DNA of 64,000 nt, taken from positions 1-64,000 of IMG/VR virus record IMGVR_UViG_3300035698_016083. One strand, written 5' to 3'. Source of the DNA: a virus. Each line of letters starts with the position of its first letter. The stretch's first letter is position 1. Both the position numbers and the translations under genes were made by a program. The notes beneath the pieces were generated by a model. It was given only the letters and a program-made list of their open reading frames with translations. It was not told the origin of the DNA and did no database searches. This document shows, in pieces, positions 15,746-23,632 of the stretch.

Positions 15746-15769
15746 GGCGCTCTTTTGAGCGCCTTTTTT
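15746..15769 (+). terminator. rho-independent terminator
   Basis: GGCGCTC-TTTT-GAGCGCC forms a perfect 7-bp, GC-rich stem followed by six T residues. It ends the rightward unit and separates it from the convergent minus-strand genes. Confidence 0.92.
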
Positions 15770-15775
15770 GTATCC

Positions 15776-15973
15776 TTAATCTTGAAGTTTTGTTTCTTCA
15801 ACACCATCCCACAGATCACCGGGTTCTATATCCCACTTATCGCATATCTCGTAAAATCCATCGGATTCGTTTGCAGGTTTACCCGCAAAATTAAACCAAT
15901 CTTCCACCCCACGATTTAGACGCTCATCGTATTCCATTTCTTCTTGATCCATTATATAGTTACTCATTCCCAT
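15776..15973 (-). CDS. small acidic hypothetical protein
   Basis: A 65-residue acidic protein containing MEYDERLNRGVEDWF and EPGDLWDGVEETKL. It overlaps the end of its upstream neighbour. An ATG at 15973 has GGA seven bases upstream; the frame is open to a TTG at 15985. It is the last gene of the minus-strand block and ends just beyond the plus-strand terminator. I see no family motif. Confidence 0.55.
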   Translation of the reverse strand: MGMSNYIMDQEEMEYDERLNRGVEDWFNFAGKPANESDGFYEICDKWDIEPGDLWDGVEETKLQD

Positions 15974-15974
15974 T

Positions 15975-16334
15975 TTACATTCCAATCATTTCATTAAGTT
16001 GACGCTGAGCGGCTTTATAATGAAATTCAGCAGCTTTTGGTTCATGGCTTCTTTTACAAATATCACCTTTACAAAGAGATGTTAATGCTCGGCCTAAACC
16101 TTCCCAATGTTCTGTATCTGCTTTTAATTTAGCAGCATATTCTGGGGTTAATTTATATGCTTCTGCTTCAGCCTTCATTTTCTTTTCTTCGGCAAAAAAG
16201 GCATTAACGAAGAAGTCTCTTGGTTTTCCCTCTTTATGATCAAAACGACAGGATAAACCCTTACGAGGTGTGCGAGCGGCTTTAATACCAGCGGCGAAAG
16301 CATCTTCGAGGGATTTTGCATATTTAGGTGTCAT
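15975..16334 (-). CDS. hypothetical protein
   Basis: A 119-residue, Ala/Lys-rich helical protein with KGLSCRFDHKEGKPRDFFVNAFFAEEKK cut by helices, and a C-terminal EFHYKAAQRQLNEMIGM. AAAGGA precedes the ATG. A near-palindrome rich in A and T stands 40 bp upstream. It has two cysteines and no recognisable domain. It is separated from gp23 by a strong terminator, so it needs its own promoter. Function unknown. Confidence 0.6.
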   Translation of the reverse strand: MTPKYAKSLEDAFAAGIKAARTPRKGLSCRFDHKEGKPRDFFVNAFFAEEKKMKAEAEAYKLTPEYAAKLKADTEHWEGLGRALTSLCKGDICKRSHEPKAAEFHYKAAQRQLNEMIGM

Positions 16335-16375
16335 TTTGTAATCCTTTGTTTGTCTCTTTGATAGTATATAAGTAA

Positions 16376-16399
16376 GGGTTAAATCTAGATTTTAAACCC
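16376..16399. repeat. near-palindromic site upstream of 16334
   Basis: A 24-bp near-palindrome centred on TCTAGA: GGGTTAAA on the left, TTTAAACCC on the right, with one extra A/T. It contains the GGGTTTA core also found at the early promoters. A TATACT lies 22 bp from TTTAAA on the minus strand, too far for a standard promoter. It may be an operator. Confidence 0.4.
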
Positions 16400-16463
16400 C
16401 CTAATTCAAATTAAATCAAATTAATTCTAACCTACGTGCATTTAAGATGCACAAAGGTTAAGA

Positions 16464-16492
16464 CACAAAAAAAGGGCGCTCAAAGAGCGCCC
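16464..16492 (-). terminator. rho-independent terminator after gp23
   Basis: On the minus strand GGGCGCTC-TTT-GAGCGCCC forms an 8-bp stem followed by seven T residues. It ends the head operon. The stem core is the same as that of the plus-strand terminator at 15746-15769. Confidence 0.92.
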
Positions 16493-16503
16493 TGAGTTAT
16501 ATT

Positions 16504-16523
16504 GGAGGGGTTGGTTCCCCTCC
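16504..16523 (-). other. stable hairpin in the gp23 3' untranslated region
   Basis: GGAGGGG-6 nt-CCCCTCC, a perfect 7-bp GC-rich stem 15 bp after the gp23 stop. It is not followed by a T run on the minus strand, so it more likely protects the very abundant capsid mRNA from 3' decay than terminates it. Confidence 0.6.
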
Positions 16524-16537
16524 TCCTTTTTATTCTC

Positions 16538-17887
16538 TTATACGAGGATGTTATCAACGCGGAAGATACGGTAGTACTGGTTTGTCTTAGCAGCTGCAAG
16601 ACCGGATGCAGGAACGTTACCAACGAATGGGTTTGAAACCATACCGTAACGAGTTTTGAATCCGATTTTTGGCTGGAAGGTTTCTTCACCAACCGCACGA
16701 ACCATAGTAAGCGGTACGTATGGGCAGTAGAATACACCAGCATCGTAAGGGTTGTTACCACGGTAACCAACAGTGATATAATCAACAGTTGCATAAGGAT
16801 CGATGTAGACCTTAGTACGTCCGTTAATAACACCAGCGAATAGGTTGCCTGTGTCGTCGATATCTAGCTTAGTAGATAGTGCCGGAGCATAATCTAGCAT
16901 ACCAGATGCGTTCAGTGCTGTCGCTACGTGTGAGGAACAGATGATAAAGTTACCACGACCTCTACGAGTTTCTTTACCGATTGTTGCGGCTTCAAGATCA
17001 AGCTGAACGATTAGTCCCTTGAATTTTTCCACACTCCAACGACCGTCGGCATCAGTAGCTAGGTTAAAGATACCGTTGATAGCTGTGTTAGCTGTAAGAG
17101 CACCTGTTTTAGCCTGAGAGTTAATTGTACGAATCATTTCGCGGTTTTGCTCTGCTAGGATTTCAGTTGTAAGAATATTCGCAAGTTCTGTTTCAGCATC
17201 TAGACCGTGAATGGCTTTAAGATCCTGAGCAAGTTCCATTGAGTATTCTGCTTTTAGAGCACGTGACTTAGCAGTAACGCTTGCCTGCTCGATGGTGAAT
17301 CCCATCTCACGGTAAGCAGAACCACCTGTAGAACCAAGTGCTTCAGCATCTGCTGTTGGCATACCGCCACCGAAATCAGGACCAGTACGGTCATTATCGA
17401 TTGAGCTGTCGCCGTTTGAGTCAGTTACACCTGATAGACCTGAAGGATCCTGTACCTGTGTGGCACTGGAATCACCAGAGAATGGTGTAGTTGCTTCGTC
17501 GAAGAATGCTTCGTCGTTACCAGTTGCACCACCATCGTAGCGTGATTTCATCGCAAAGATAAGACCTGTAGGTCCAGTCATTGGCTGAAGTCCTGCAACG
17601 TCGTGCGCCAATAGATTTGGTGCGGAACGTCTTACGAGTGAGATTAGAACTGGGTCCCAGTTAGCAGCAGAAGTTGTGTTGTTTGCTGGTGCAGCTTCGT
17701 TTAGTGCCTGTGGAGCAAATCCCATTGCTTCGCGCTCTGAATTCATCGCGTTCTGCTGGTTCTCAAGAAGTACAGCTGTTACGGCTTTCTTCTGATAAGT
17801 TGGAATTACGCCGGCTGATTCTTCATTAAGAAGTGGTGTCCACTTTTTGATTAGATCATGGTAATTAGTAGTTGGTAGATTACTCAT
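16538..17887 (-). CDS. 23: major capsid protein (T4 gp23-like)
   Basis: A 449-residue HK97-fold capsid protein (T4 gp23: 521). The N-terminal 64 residues form a prohead delta region that should be removed by gp21 after ALNE (61-64), giving a mature chain starting AAPANN; in T4 the cut is at E65/A66. The middle has LVRRSAPNLLAHDVAGLQPMTGPTGLIFAM, split across the usual gp23 motifs, and RGRGNFIICS. It follows gp21 and gp22 as in T4. No gp24-like vertex gene is nearby. Two hairpins lie downstream, the second a terminator. It was named from its motifs and gene order. Confidence 0.96.
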   Translation of the reverse strand: MSNLPTTNYHDLIKKWTPLLNEESAGVIPTYQKKAVTAVLLENQQNAMNSEREAMGFAPQALNEAAPANNTTSAANWDPVLISLVRRSAPNLLAHDVAGLQPMTGPTGLIFAMKSRYDGGATGNDEAFFDEATTPFSGDSSATQVQDPSGLSGVTDSNGDSSIDNDRTGPDFGGGMPTADAEALGSTGGSAYREMGFTIEQASVTAKSRALKAEYSMELAQDLKAIHGLDAETELANILTTEILAEQNREMIRTINSQAKTGALTANTAINGIFNLATDADGRWSVEKFKGLIVQLDLEAATIGKETRRGRGNFIICSSHVATALNASGMLDYAPALSTKLDIDDTGNLFAGVINGRTKVYIDPYATVDYITVGYRGNNPYDAGVFYCPYVPLTMVRAVGEETFQPKIGFKTRYGMVSNPFVGNVPASGLAAAKTNQYYRIFRVDNILV

Positions 17888-17899
17888 GTTATTCTCCTA

Positions 17900-18847
17900 T
17901 TATACTCTTGCGCTATTCTTTGTAGCGTCAATGAATGATTGCATTTGAGGTGAAACTTCTTCCATGTCGTCGCCATTTGCGTCGTCGGATTCAGTCTGCT
18001 CGGTTAGGCTTTGGGTTTTAGTTTTTGGTTCAGCGAAGAATGATTCTTTTAGAGTTTCCACTTTAGAAGTGAATTTTTCTTCAGATTCAAAATCAACCTT
18101 TTCAGACATTTCGCGAAGCTTTTCTCTCTGAGTGTCGGCTAGGTCTGAAGTCTGTTCTAGAAGAACTGCCTCACGTTTTAGTTCAACATTTTCAGAAACG
18201 AGATCCATTTCTTTTTCTGTCTGAGCGTCTGCTTTTTCTTCGAGTTCCGCAATTTGATCAACGAGTTCGTCCACTAGATCAACTTTTGATTCTGGAACTT
18301 CTACGTATGATTCAGTGAATAGATCTTTGAGACCTTTAAGGAAGTCCTCAGAAATTTCGTTGCGAAGACCAGATTGGATTTCAATTTTATTATCTTCCAT
18401 CCACTGTTCTACAACAAAATTAAGATAGCTGTCAATTTTTTCAACCATCTCTTCTTTAGCTTCATCTAGCTCTTCAGTAAAGCGCTCTTCGTTTGACTCT
18501 TCAATTTCTTCAATTTTTTCAGAGACTGCTGAGTTAACAGCTGCTTCGAAGATAGTAGAACTAACCTCTTTAAACTCTTCTGAAAGTGTTGCTTCGTTGT
18601 CCATCAAAGTTTCAAGCTTTGCCTGATAGTCATATGATTCCTTAGCAGGCATTGTTTTGCCGTCTAATTTATCAGCTGTCTTTTGAGGATTGCGTTTGTC
18701 CGCGCGACGCTTAGGTGCCTGCTTTTTAACGCCTTTTTCAGCTTTTTTCACAGAACTGATAGATTCTTCTTCAGTTGTTGTGTGTCCAGCATCCTGTTCA
18801 GAGATTTCATTCTCGTTATCCACGTCAGTCTTTTTATTCGGATCCAT
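17900..18847 (-). CDS. 22: prohead scaffold (T4 gp22-like)
   Basis: A 315-residue, highly charged helical protein: a basic N-terminal patch (KKQAPKRRADKRNPQKT), long Glu-rich coiled coils and a conserved-looking end QSFIDATKNSARV. This composition and its position between gp21 and gp23 identify the scaffolding core, which gp21 degrades during head maturation. T4 gp22 has 269 residues. It is read from the same late transcript as gp67-gp68-gp21. Confidence 0.88.
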   Translation of the reverse strand: MDPNKKTDVDNENEISEQDAGHTTTEEESISSVKKAEKGVKKQAPKRRADKRNPQKTADKLDGKTMPAKESYDYQAKLETLMDNEATLSEEFKEVSSTIFEAAVNSAVSEKIEEIEESNEERFTEELDEAKEEMVEKIDSYLNFVVEQWMEDNKIEIQSGLRNEISEDFLKGLKDLFTESYVEVPESKVDLVDELVDQIAELEEKADAQTEKEMDLVSENVELKREAVLLEQTSDLADTQREKLREMSEKVDFESEEKFTSKVETLKESFFAEPKTKTQSLTEQTESDDANGDDMEEVSPQMQSFIDATKNSARV

Positions 18848-18858
18848 GTTAGATTCCT

Positions 18859-19530
18859 TTATTTTAATTTAAGTAACGAGAGGAAATTCTTAAATGCTCT
18901 GATTTGATTCTCAGCCAGGTCCATTCCTGACGCACTTTTAACTTCAGTCTCTATTTGATCAATCTCTTGAGACGAGAAAACACCACCGTCATAAATCCAC
19001 TCTCTGCCTTCATATATTCCATTAACGAATGCTGCAGCAGCAGATGGATCTTGTACGATGTCTACGGTGTTAAGCATGAAATCATTCTTAACGTACATAG
19101 TACCTTCTCTTTGTTCAAGACTACCCATACCACGAGTTGACACACCTAATTTAACACCATCTTCAAGGAGACCTTTTACAACGTCGCCCATAGGAGTACT
19201 AGTTATTCGTGCCTTACCCACCACATCATTACCTTCCCATACTAGGTCGGTGATGAGGTGAGAAACTTTTTCAAGGTTAATTGTAGGACCAGATGGGTGA
19301 TTAAGTTCACCTACTGCGCGTCCAGTTTTAACCTGTTCTGTAACGTATTTCTCCACTGCCGATTCCATCACTTGTTTTGGATAGATTCGACCGTTTCTAT
19401 TCTTTGTTTCCGCCTGAGCAAAAACACCTTCAATAGTAAATCTTTTTACAGGTTTGCCGGTTGCTTCGTTGATTGATTCTTCAACGCCAACTTCCAGTTT
19501 ATTATCCATATATTCGCTAATTAGCTTCAT
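18859..19530 (-). CDS. 21: prohead core protease (T4 gp21-like)
   Basis: A 223-residue serine protease of the gp21 type. RFTIEGVFAQAETKNRNGRIYP at the N-terminus is cut into two motifs typical of the family; the likely catalytic residues are H78 in GELNHPSG and S131 in GVSTRGMG, with DIVQDPSA (157-164) close by. It cleaves scaffold, capsid and internal proteins after L/I-x-E. T4 gp21 has 212 residues. The stop of the gp68-like gene overlaps its ATG. Confidence 0.95.
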   Translation of the reverse strand: MKLISEYMDNKLEVGVEESINEATGKPVKRFTIEGVFAQAETKNRNGRIYPKQVMESAVEKYVTEQVKTGRAVGELNHPSGPTINLEKVSHLITDLVWEGNDVVGKARITSTPMGDVVKGLLEDGVKLGVSTRGMGSLEQREGTMYVKNDFMLNTVDIVQDPSAAAAFVNGIYEGREWIYDGGVFSSQEIDQIETEVKSASGMDLAENQIRAFKNFLSLLKLK

Positions 19531-19733
19531 TTAGATTTTTCCATGAACTGTATAAATTCTATTGCATTTTTCTTTGCATCGACTTCGTTCTTAAACTTAC
19601 CGACGAAATCGGTCCCGACGAACATATTGACCGCGGAACCCTTATTTTGATAACGAACTTTATAGCCTTTTATTTTTTCAATCTTATCTTTTTTAGATTG
19701 AAAGGCCTCATTAAATTTCTTAAACGTCTTCAT
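19527..19733 (-). CDS. 68: prohead core protein, gp68-like by position
   Basis: A 68-residue, strongly basic protein, MKTFKKFNEAFQ then KGYKVRYQNKGS and a helical end. It lies between gp67 and gp21, the place of gene 68 in T4. I start it at the ATG at 19733 because that gives the MKTF N-terminus shared by other head-targeted proteins here; the frame is open to 19778 inside gp67. Identification is by position and size rather than clear similarity. Confidence 0.7.
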   Translation of the reverse strand: MKTFKKFNEAFQSKKDKIEKIKGYKVRYQNKGSAVNMFVGTDFVGKFKNEVDAKKNAIEFIQFMEKSK

Positions 19734-19917
19734 TGTCTGATTCGTCTGTATTATCATCAGACTCTTCAGTTGTATCAAAAATCGAAGAAGCTACATTTAT
19801 TTTTTCTTGATCTACTGACTCACCTGCGCGAGTACCTAAGATCTCACCTACAACAGCTTCTGCTGCCGTAAATTCTTTATTCAAGATGTTATCTATTAAA
19901 GAGTTTACATCATTCAT
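19720..19917 (-). CDS. 67: prohead core protein (T4 gp67-like)
   Basis: A 65-residue protein built like T4 gp67 (80 residues): an N-terminal helix (SLIDNILNKEFTAAEAVVGEI; T4 has LIEAIKSNDLVAARKLF), a middle EKINVASSIFD (T4 EEKIAIARNFL) and a run of Asp/Glu to the end. gp67 is an essential minor core component that helps shape the prohead. A late promoter of the CATAAATA type lies 24 bp upstream and should drive the whole 67-68-21-22-23 unit. Confidence 0.88.
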   Translation of the reverse strand: MNDVNSLIDNILNKEFTAAEAVVGEILGTRAGESVDQEKINVASSIFDTTEESDDNTDESDNEDV

Positions 19918-19940
19918 TTTGTTATTCTCCTATTTGGTAT

Positions 19941-19948
19941 TATTTATG
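19941..19948 (-). promoter_or_regulatory. late promoter of the gp67-gp23 operon
   Basis: CATAAATA on the minus strand, one base off the T4 late consensus, 24 bp before the gp67 ATG. Confidence 0.65.
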
Positions 19949-19973
19949 TGTTTTCAGTTTTTTAAAATTATTA

Positions 19974-21131
19974 TTATTTTAGTGCTAAGAAGTCAACTTT
20001 TGAGAAGTTTTCTGCTATTAGTAGATCTAGTTTGTCATTAATAACATGCGACGTCACGGTTTCATTCACAAGATTGAGAGAACCATATAGTCCGGTCAAC
20101 AGATCAGAATCTGTATCGGCATTAATTACCTTCCCGACTCCCCTTATGACTATCGTTCCGTTTGTCACGGTGTCCATATCAATTTTTACCTGACCAGCAT
20201 TCAGGTCGATGCTGATAGATTCTACGCCAGTTTTGTTTATTAGTTTTACCCCGCCGTCATAATTTCTCATGGCGAGGCTCTGGCCAGAACCACCACAATC
20301 AATTACCGGTGTACCAGTTCCGGGTACACCACTTTCACATTCTAAGAATTGTGCTAGTTCATTCCCACCTAGTGTGATGGTTCCGGGGTTCAGTATGCAA
20401 TCCTCGACGATACCTGAAACATACTGTAGTTCTTCAATTATACAATGTTTTAAGAAGCTTTCGCCATCCAAAATCCCGGTTATGCTCGCTGATATGAAGC
20501 TGGAGTTATAAACATTAGCGGCACTTAAAATATTAAAATTCGAAAGGGATTGACCCTGTCCCTCAAAAATAAGATCGTTCAGGGGTGTGGTTGTTTTAAA
20601 TACTATATCACCGTGAATATTAAATTTATTGAATCCTCTTACTTGAGCAATTGTAAGAGCGTCATCGAGATTATTCACTTTTTGTGTTTGGGTACCAATT
20701 GGATAAATTGCTCCACTATAAATGGAATCAGAATCTACGTGTACTCCCCCACCAAATGTTGAGAATTCTAAGAACGTGGGATTAATAAATCCTGTTGTGT
20801 TGTTGGTACCAACAGAGACCTGATTTTTCTTTTCAACAACCCTGAAATTAGTGTTACCACCTATGATATCAACTGCATACGCACCGTCTTCAAATTGAGC
20901 AGCATAATACAGTTCATTTACGTCAGTAATACTCGGGGTCGAAGATGTAGCAGGAATACGAGAATAAATGATAGGGAATGGCGCACTTTCGGCTCCGTCT
21001 GCATACTCGCGTAGTAACTCCCAGAATTTGTCTACAGCTATTGTGTATCTAACTCCGATGTCAAGGGTGAGATCGGATTTAGGTATTGTTATTAACCACG
21101 GGGTTTGAGAGTAATCAACGGTAATTGCCAT
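19974..21131 (-). CDS. virion/fibre protein with beta-helix-like repeats
   Basis: A 385-residue protein beginning MAITVDYSQTPWLITIPKSD. The first 150 residues look like a compact attachment domain (RYTIAVDKFWELLREYADG). From about 160 on, short repeats of strands with N/S/G turns (GDIVF, FEGQG, FLKHCIIEE, CILNPG) suggest a right-handed beta-helix. It is the last gene of a fibre cluster inserted between the portal and the prohead core genes. I think it is a fibre or head/tail decoration; no enzymatic motif is seen. Confidence 0.55.
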   Translation of the reverse strand: MAITVDYSQTPWLITIPKSDLTLDIGVRYTIAVDKFWELLREYADGAESAPFPIIYSRIPATSSTPSITDVNELYYAAQFEDGAYAVDIIGGNTNFRVVEKKNQVSVGTNNTTGFINPTFLEFSTFGGGVHVDSDSIYSGAIYPIGTQTQKVNNLDDALTIAQVRGFNKFNIHGDIVFKTTTPLNDLIFEGQGQSLSNFNILSAANVYNSSFISASITGILDGESFLKHCIIEELQYVSGIVEDCILNPGTITLGGNELAQFLECESGVPGTGTPVIDCGGSGQSLAMRNYDGGVKLINKTGVESISIDLNAGQVKIDMDTVTNGTIVIRGVGKVINADTDSDLLTGLYGSLNLVNETVTSHVINDKLDLLIAENFSKVDFLALK

Positions 21132-21132
21132 T

Positions 21133-21348
21133 TTAAGCGGTACTTCCTAACACCTGTCCATATTGTAATTGATTAATTCTTTTTGTTAAAGTCACTATAT
21201 CATTTGCTTGCATTGCAACGGTTCTTTGCAGAGCCTTAATATCATTTTGTCTGTCATCGTCGTCTTTTCTCTGACGTTCGAATCCTGCAATAATACCCTG
21301 CATGTTTCTGCGCATTAATTCAAATTCTTCTGGGGTTGGTTCGCTCAT
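21133..21348 (-). CDS. small coiled-coil protein in fibre cluster
   Basis: A 71-residue charged helical protein: MSEPTPEEFELMRRNM, a basic/acidic linker KDDDDRQND and a heptad helix to residue 62. It lies between two large virion proteins. It could be a chaperone or connector for them, but there is nothing to prove either. Function unknown. Confidence 0.5.
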   Translation of the reverse strand: MSEPTPEEFELMRRNMQGIIAGFERQRKDDDDRQNDIKALQRTVAMQANDIVTLTKRINQLQYGQVLGSTA

Positions 21349-21367
21349 TTATTTATCGCTTTCATAT

Positions 21368-23212
21368 TTATTCATCGGAAACCATCACTGCAGTACCGCT
21401 TAATCCCGTTGTTGTTGAAACGTCACCGTTAACTGTACCCTGTTTAAAATAAGGTGCCGACGTGCTTTTTCTACCATATCCGGTAAGAGGTTGTAGCGTT
21501 GTGTATACTCTAGATGTACTTATAATTCCATTTGCAGCGGTTAATCCATAGAGTGCAACAAATGTTGCTATTATAGTTCCCGTTGCAGATGCTGCCGCCC
21601 CGACGTCAATTACATATGAATAACTATTTGCATCAATAAACGTGATTTGAGCTACTAAATTATACTCAACCTCGTTCGCGCCGCGTATGAGAATATAGTC
21701 ATTTGTTGCCATTCCGTGCGCGTTGTGCACGACTGTAGCAGTTGTACCGGATTTTGAAATCGTTACAGAATCTGCAAAAGGGAACGCTCCTGTTCCGTCG
21801 GATGCTTTCAATAATACTCTGGCGTTTTCAATCGGATCACCATCCCCATCAACGGCTGTAACCTGAACTGTGACCGCCCCGGAGATGATGTTAACATCTG
21901 CGCCATCAGTCTTATAACTTACGGTTCCAGATCCACCGTCAATTGTTATGTTAACGGTTCCTGTAGTTCGTTTAATATGAAGAACACTCGAAGTCTCGCC
22001 GTTTCCTGCATGATAACCGCTGAAATCTATACCAGTGAGAGTCATTGTAAGGGGCGAAGTTAATCCGAACTCTATCGCATGAGTTAACGCAGAACCCATG
22101 GTGAATGACATATCATCCATTTCGCCATTTGGATCCGCGGCAACATCATAAACGAGAGCACTTGTATCCGCAGTACCTTCATAGCCAGAAACTGCTGTAC
22201 CGTTCATTATTCCCCCACCGTGTGCGATTTGTCCACAGCGAATAAATTGGCTGTCTGTGACGTCACTGTTGGCGAGATATGTATGAGTTCCCATATCGTT
22301 GAAGGTACAACCAATGAAATTTACATCAGCGTTGTCTATGACCTCAAGGGAACCAGCGCTTACGGTACCGAGAGATGAAATAGTCACACCCGTCCAGTCA
22401 ACACGTGACGACGCGTTATTTATTTCTATCGAATTAAATCCTGGTGTAACGTGTTTCGTGTTGTCGATACTTATCGAGGAGTTGGTATCTCGGAAATCGA
22501 CAGCAGTCGCATTCCCGAGGGACATAAGACCCTTCCACAAATAGTTACCTGCAGATTGTTCTTGAAATAGTCCCCAACGATTATATCCATTTGTACCATC
22601 GTTGTAATCATTTTCTTGTGCCATGTCGGCAAAGTTACCATACGCCGCGGCTTGTCCATCGATCGCTATTATTTCACAGCGACCATATCTTACAGCATCA
22701 ACTTTGAATGGTGCACCTTTTGATGGAACCGAGCCTGGAGCACCATAACCCCATCCGTGATATTGTTTAGTCGTGGAAGGTGAACCGACTGTATCGCTGG
22801 CAGTAATACTCGCGTCGGCTGGATCGCCTGTAGCGAGATTTCGCCAACCACCATAAACATACGAATCATTTCCGAGTTGGTAGAAAATGTCAAAGGCATT
22901 CGACGCGCTGCCCATGAATGTAACCATTCCGCCCGCGGCTTCAGTATCTAGCAATGGTGCAGCGTCCCATTTAGCCCAAATCAAAACGGCATCGTCTTGA
23001 CCTAGCGTAATTCCGGAACCGTTGTTATAAAGAAGACCACCAAGACCGGATTTTACAATACCTGAGTTACATGAGGAATTTTGAATGAAATCGTCAGTAT
23101 CATTACTTGGCGAGCGCAAAGCTGTCCACGTTGACGACGGTTCAGCCCAACCGGTGAAGCTGTCAGCCTCGTCCATCGTAGTTAAATCGGTGGAATATGT
23201 TGCGATTGCCAT
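21368..23212 (-). CDS. large virion protein, probable fibre/adhesin
   Basis: A 614-residue, Gly/Ser/Thr/Asp-rich protein. Residues 1-200 resemble a lectin-like beta-sandwich; 240-450 have strand-turn repeats (SLEVIDNADVNFIGCTF, HIKRTTGTVNITIDGGSG) suggesting a beta-helix; 450-530 contain an Ig/invasin-like VQVTAVDGDGDPIENARVLLK segment. Such modular make-up is usual for receptor-binding or decoration proteins. The ATG overlaps the stop of the YkgJ-like gene. Function inferred from composition and location. Confidence 0.6.
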   Translation of the reverse strand: MAIATYSTDLTTMDEADSFTGWAEPSSTWTALRSPSNDTDDFIQNSSCNSGIVKSGLGGLLYNNGSGITLGQDDAVLIWAKWDAAPLLDTEAAGGMVTFMGSASNAFDIFYQLGNDSYVYGGWRNLATGDPADASITASDTVGSPSTTKQYHGWGYGAPGSVPSKGAPFKVDAVRYGRCEIIAIDGQAAAYGNFADMAQENDYNDGTNGYNRWGLFQEQSAGNYLWKGLMSLGNATAVDFRDTNSSISIDNTKHVTPGFNSIEINNASSRVDWTGVTISSLGTVSAGSLEVIDNADVNFIGCTFNDMGTHTYLANSDVTDSQFIRCGQIAHGGGIMNGTAVSGYEGTADTSALVYDVAADPNGEMDDMSFTMGSALTHAIEFGLTSPLTMTLTGIDFSGYHAGNGETSSVLHIKRTTGTVNITIDGGSGTVSYKTDGADVNIISGAVTVQVTAVDGDGDPIENARVLLKASDGTGAFPFADSVTISKSGTTATVVHNAHGMATNDYILIRGANEVEYNLVAQITFIDANSYSYVIDVGAAASATGTIIATFVALYGLTAANGIISTSRVYTTLQPLTGYGRKSTSAPYFKQGTVNGDVSTTTGLSGTAVMVSDE

Positions 23213-23631
23213 TAGATATCAAATCCCATAGTTATTAGTGAGCTTTTCAAAGCTTTTCTGACATTAATAACCGATGCATCGGGTGCTAACAAAGCAAATC
23301 CCTTTTGTGAAATAACCGAGATACCATGATCTAAATATTCTTTGAATATTATTTCGGGTTTTTCAGTTATTAATGTGTCATCGATAATCGTTACAAATAC
23401 CACACTTTCGTCCGGTAATCTTTCGACCATGAAACCCACTTTGTCGGGTCTCATTTCTTCAGAGAAATCACCAAGTGACCATGCACACTGAAAATCTGCG
23501 CATACTTTCGGTCTTTTGTTGTAGATGCTGCACCCACCTTTACAGTGGATGCAGGTTTTCATTAATGGTTTATCCAATTCCGGAACTTCAGTAATAGTGC
23601 AACATAATGTACAAGTTCCGCATGGACGCAT
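23212..23631 (-). CDS. YkgJ-type cysteine-cluster protein
   Basis: A 139-residue protein with the metal-binding pattern of the YkgJ family (Zn/Fe-chelating CxxCxxCC): CGTCTLCC (C4, C7, C10, C11), CIHCKGGC (C27, C30, C34), YNKRPKVC (C44) and FQC (C49). I start it at the ATG at 23631, two bases after the upstream stop, since the metal domain begins there; the frame is open further back inside the neighbour. It probably binds an Fe-S cluster or zinc. Its presence between two fibre genes is unexpected; it may modify or load metal into a virion protein. Confidence 0.75.
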   Translation of the reverse strand: MRPCGTCTLCCTITEVPELDKPLMKTCIHCKGGCSIYNKRPKVCADFQCAWSLGDFSEEMRPDKVGFMVERLPDESVVFVTIIDDTLITEKPEIIFKEYLDHGISVISQKGFALLAPDASVINVRKALKSSLITMGFDI

Positions 23632-23632
23632 A

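Noticed and set aside
21350-21357. Minus-strand GATAAATA just before the ATG at 21348
   Set aside because: Transcription would begin at or inside the start codon, so it cannot serve that gene well.
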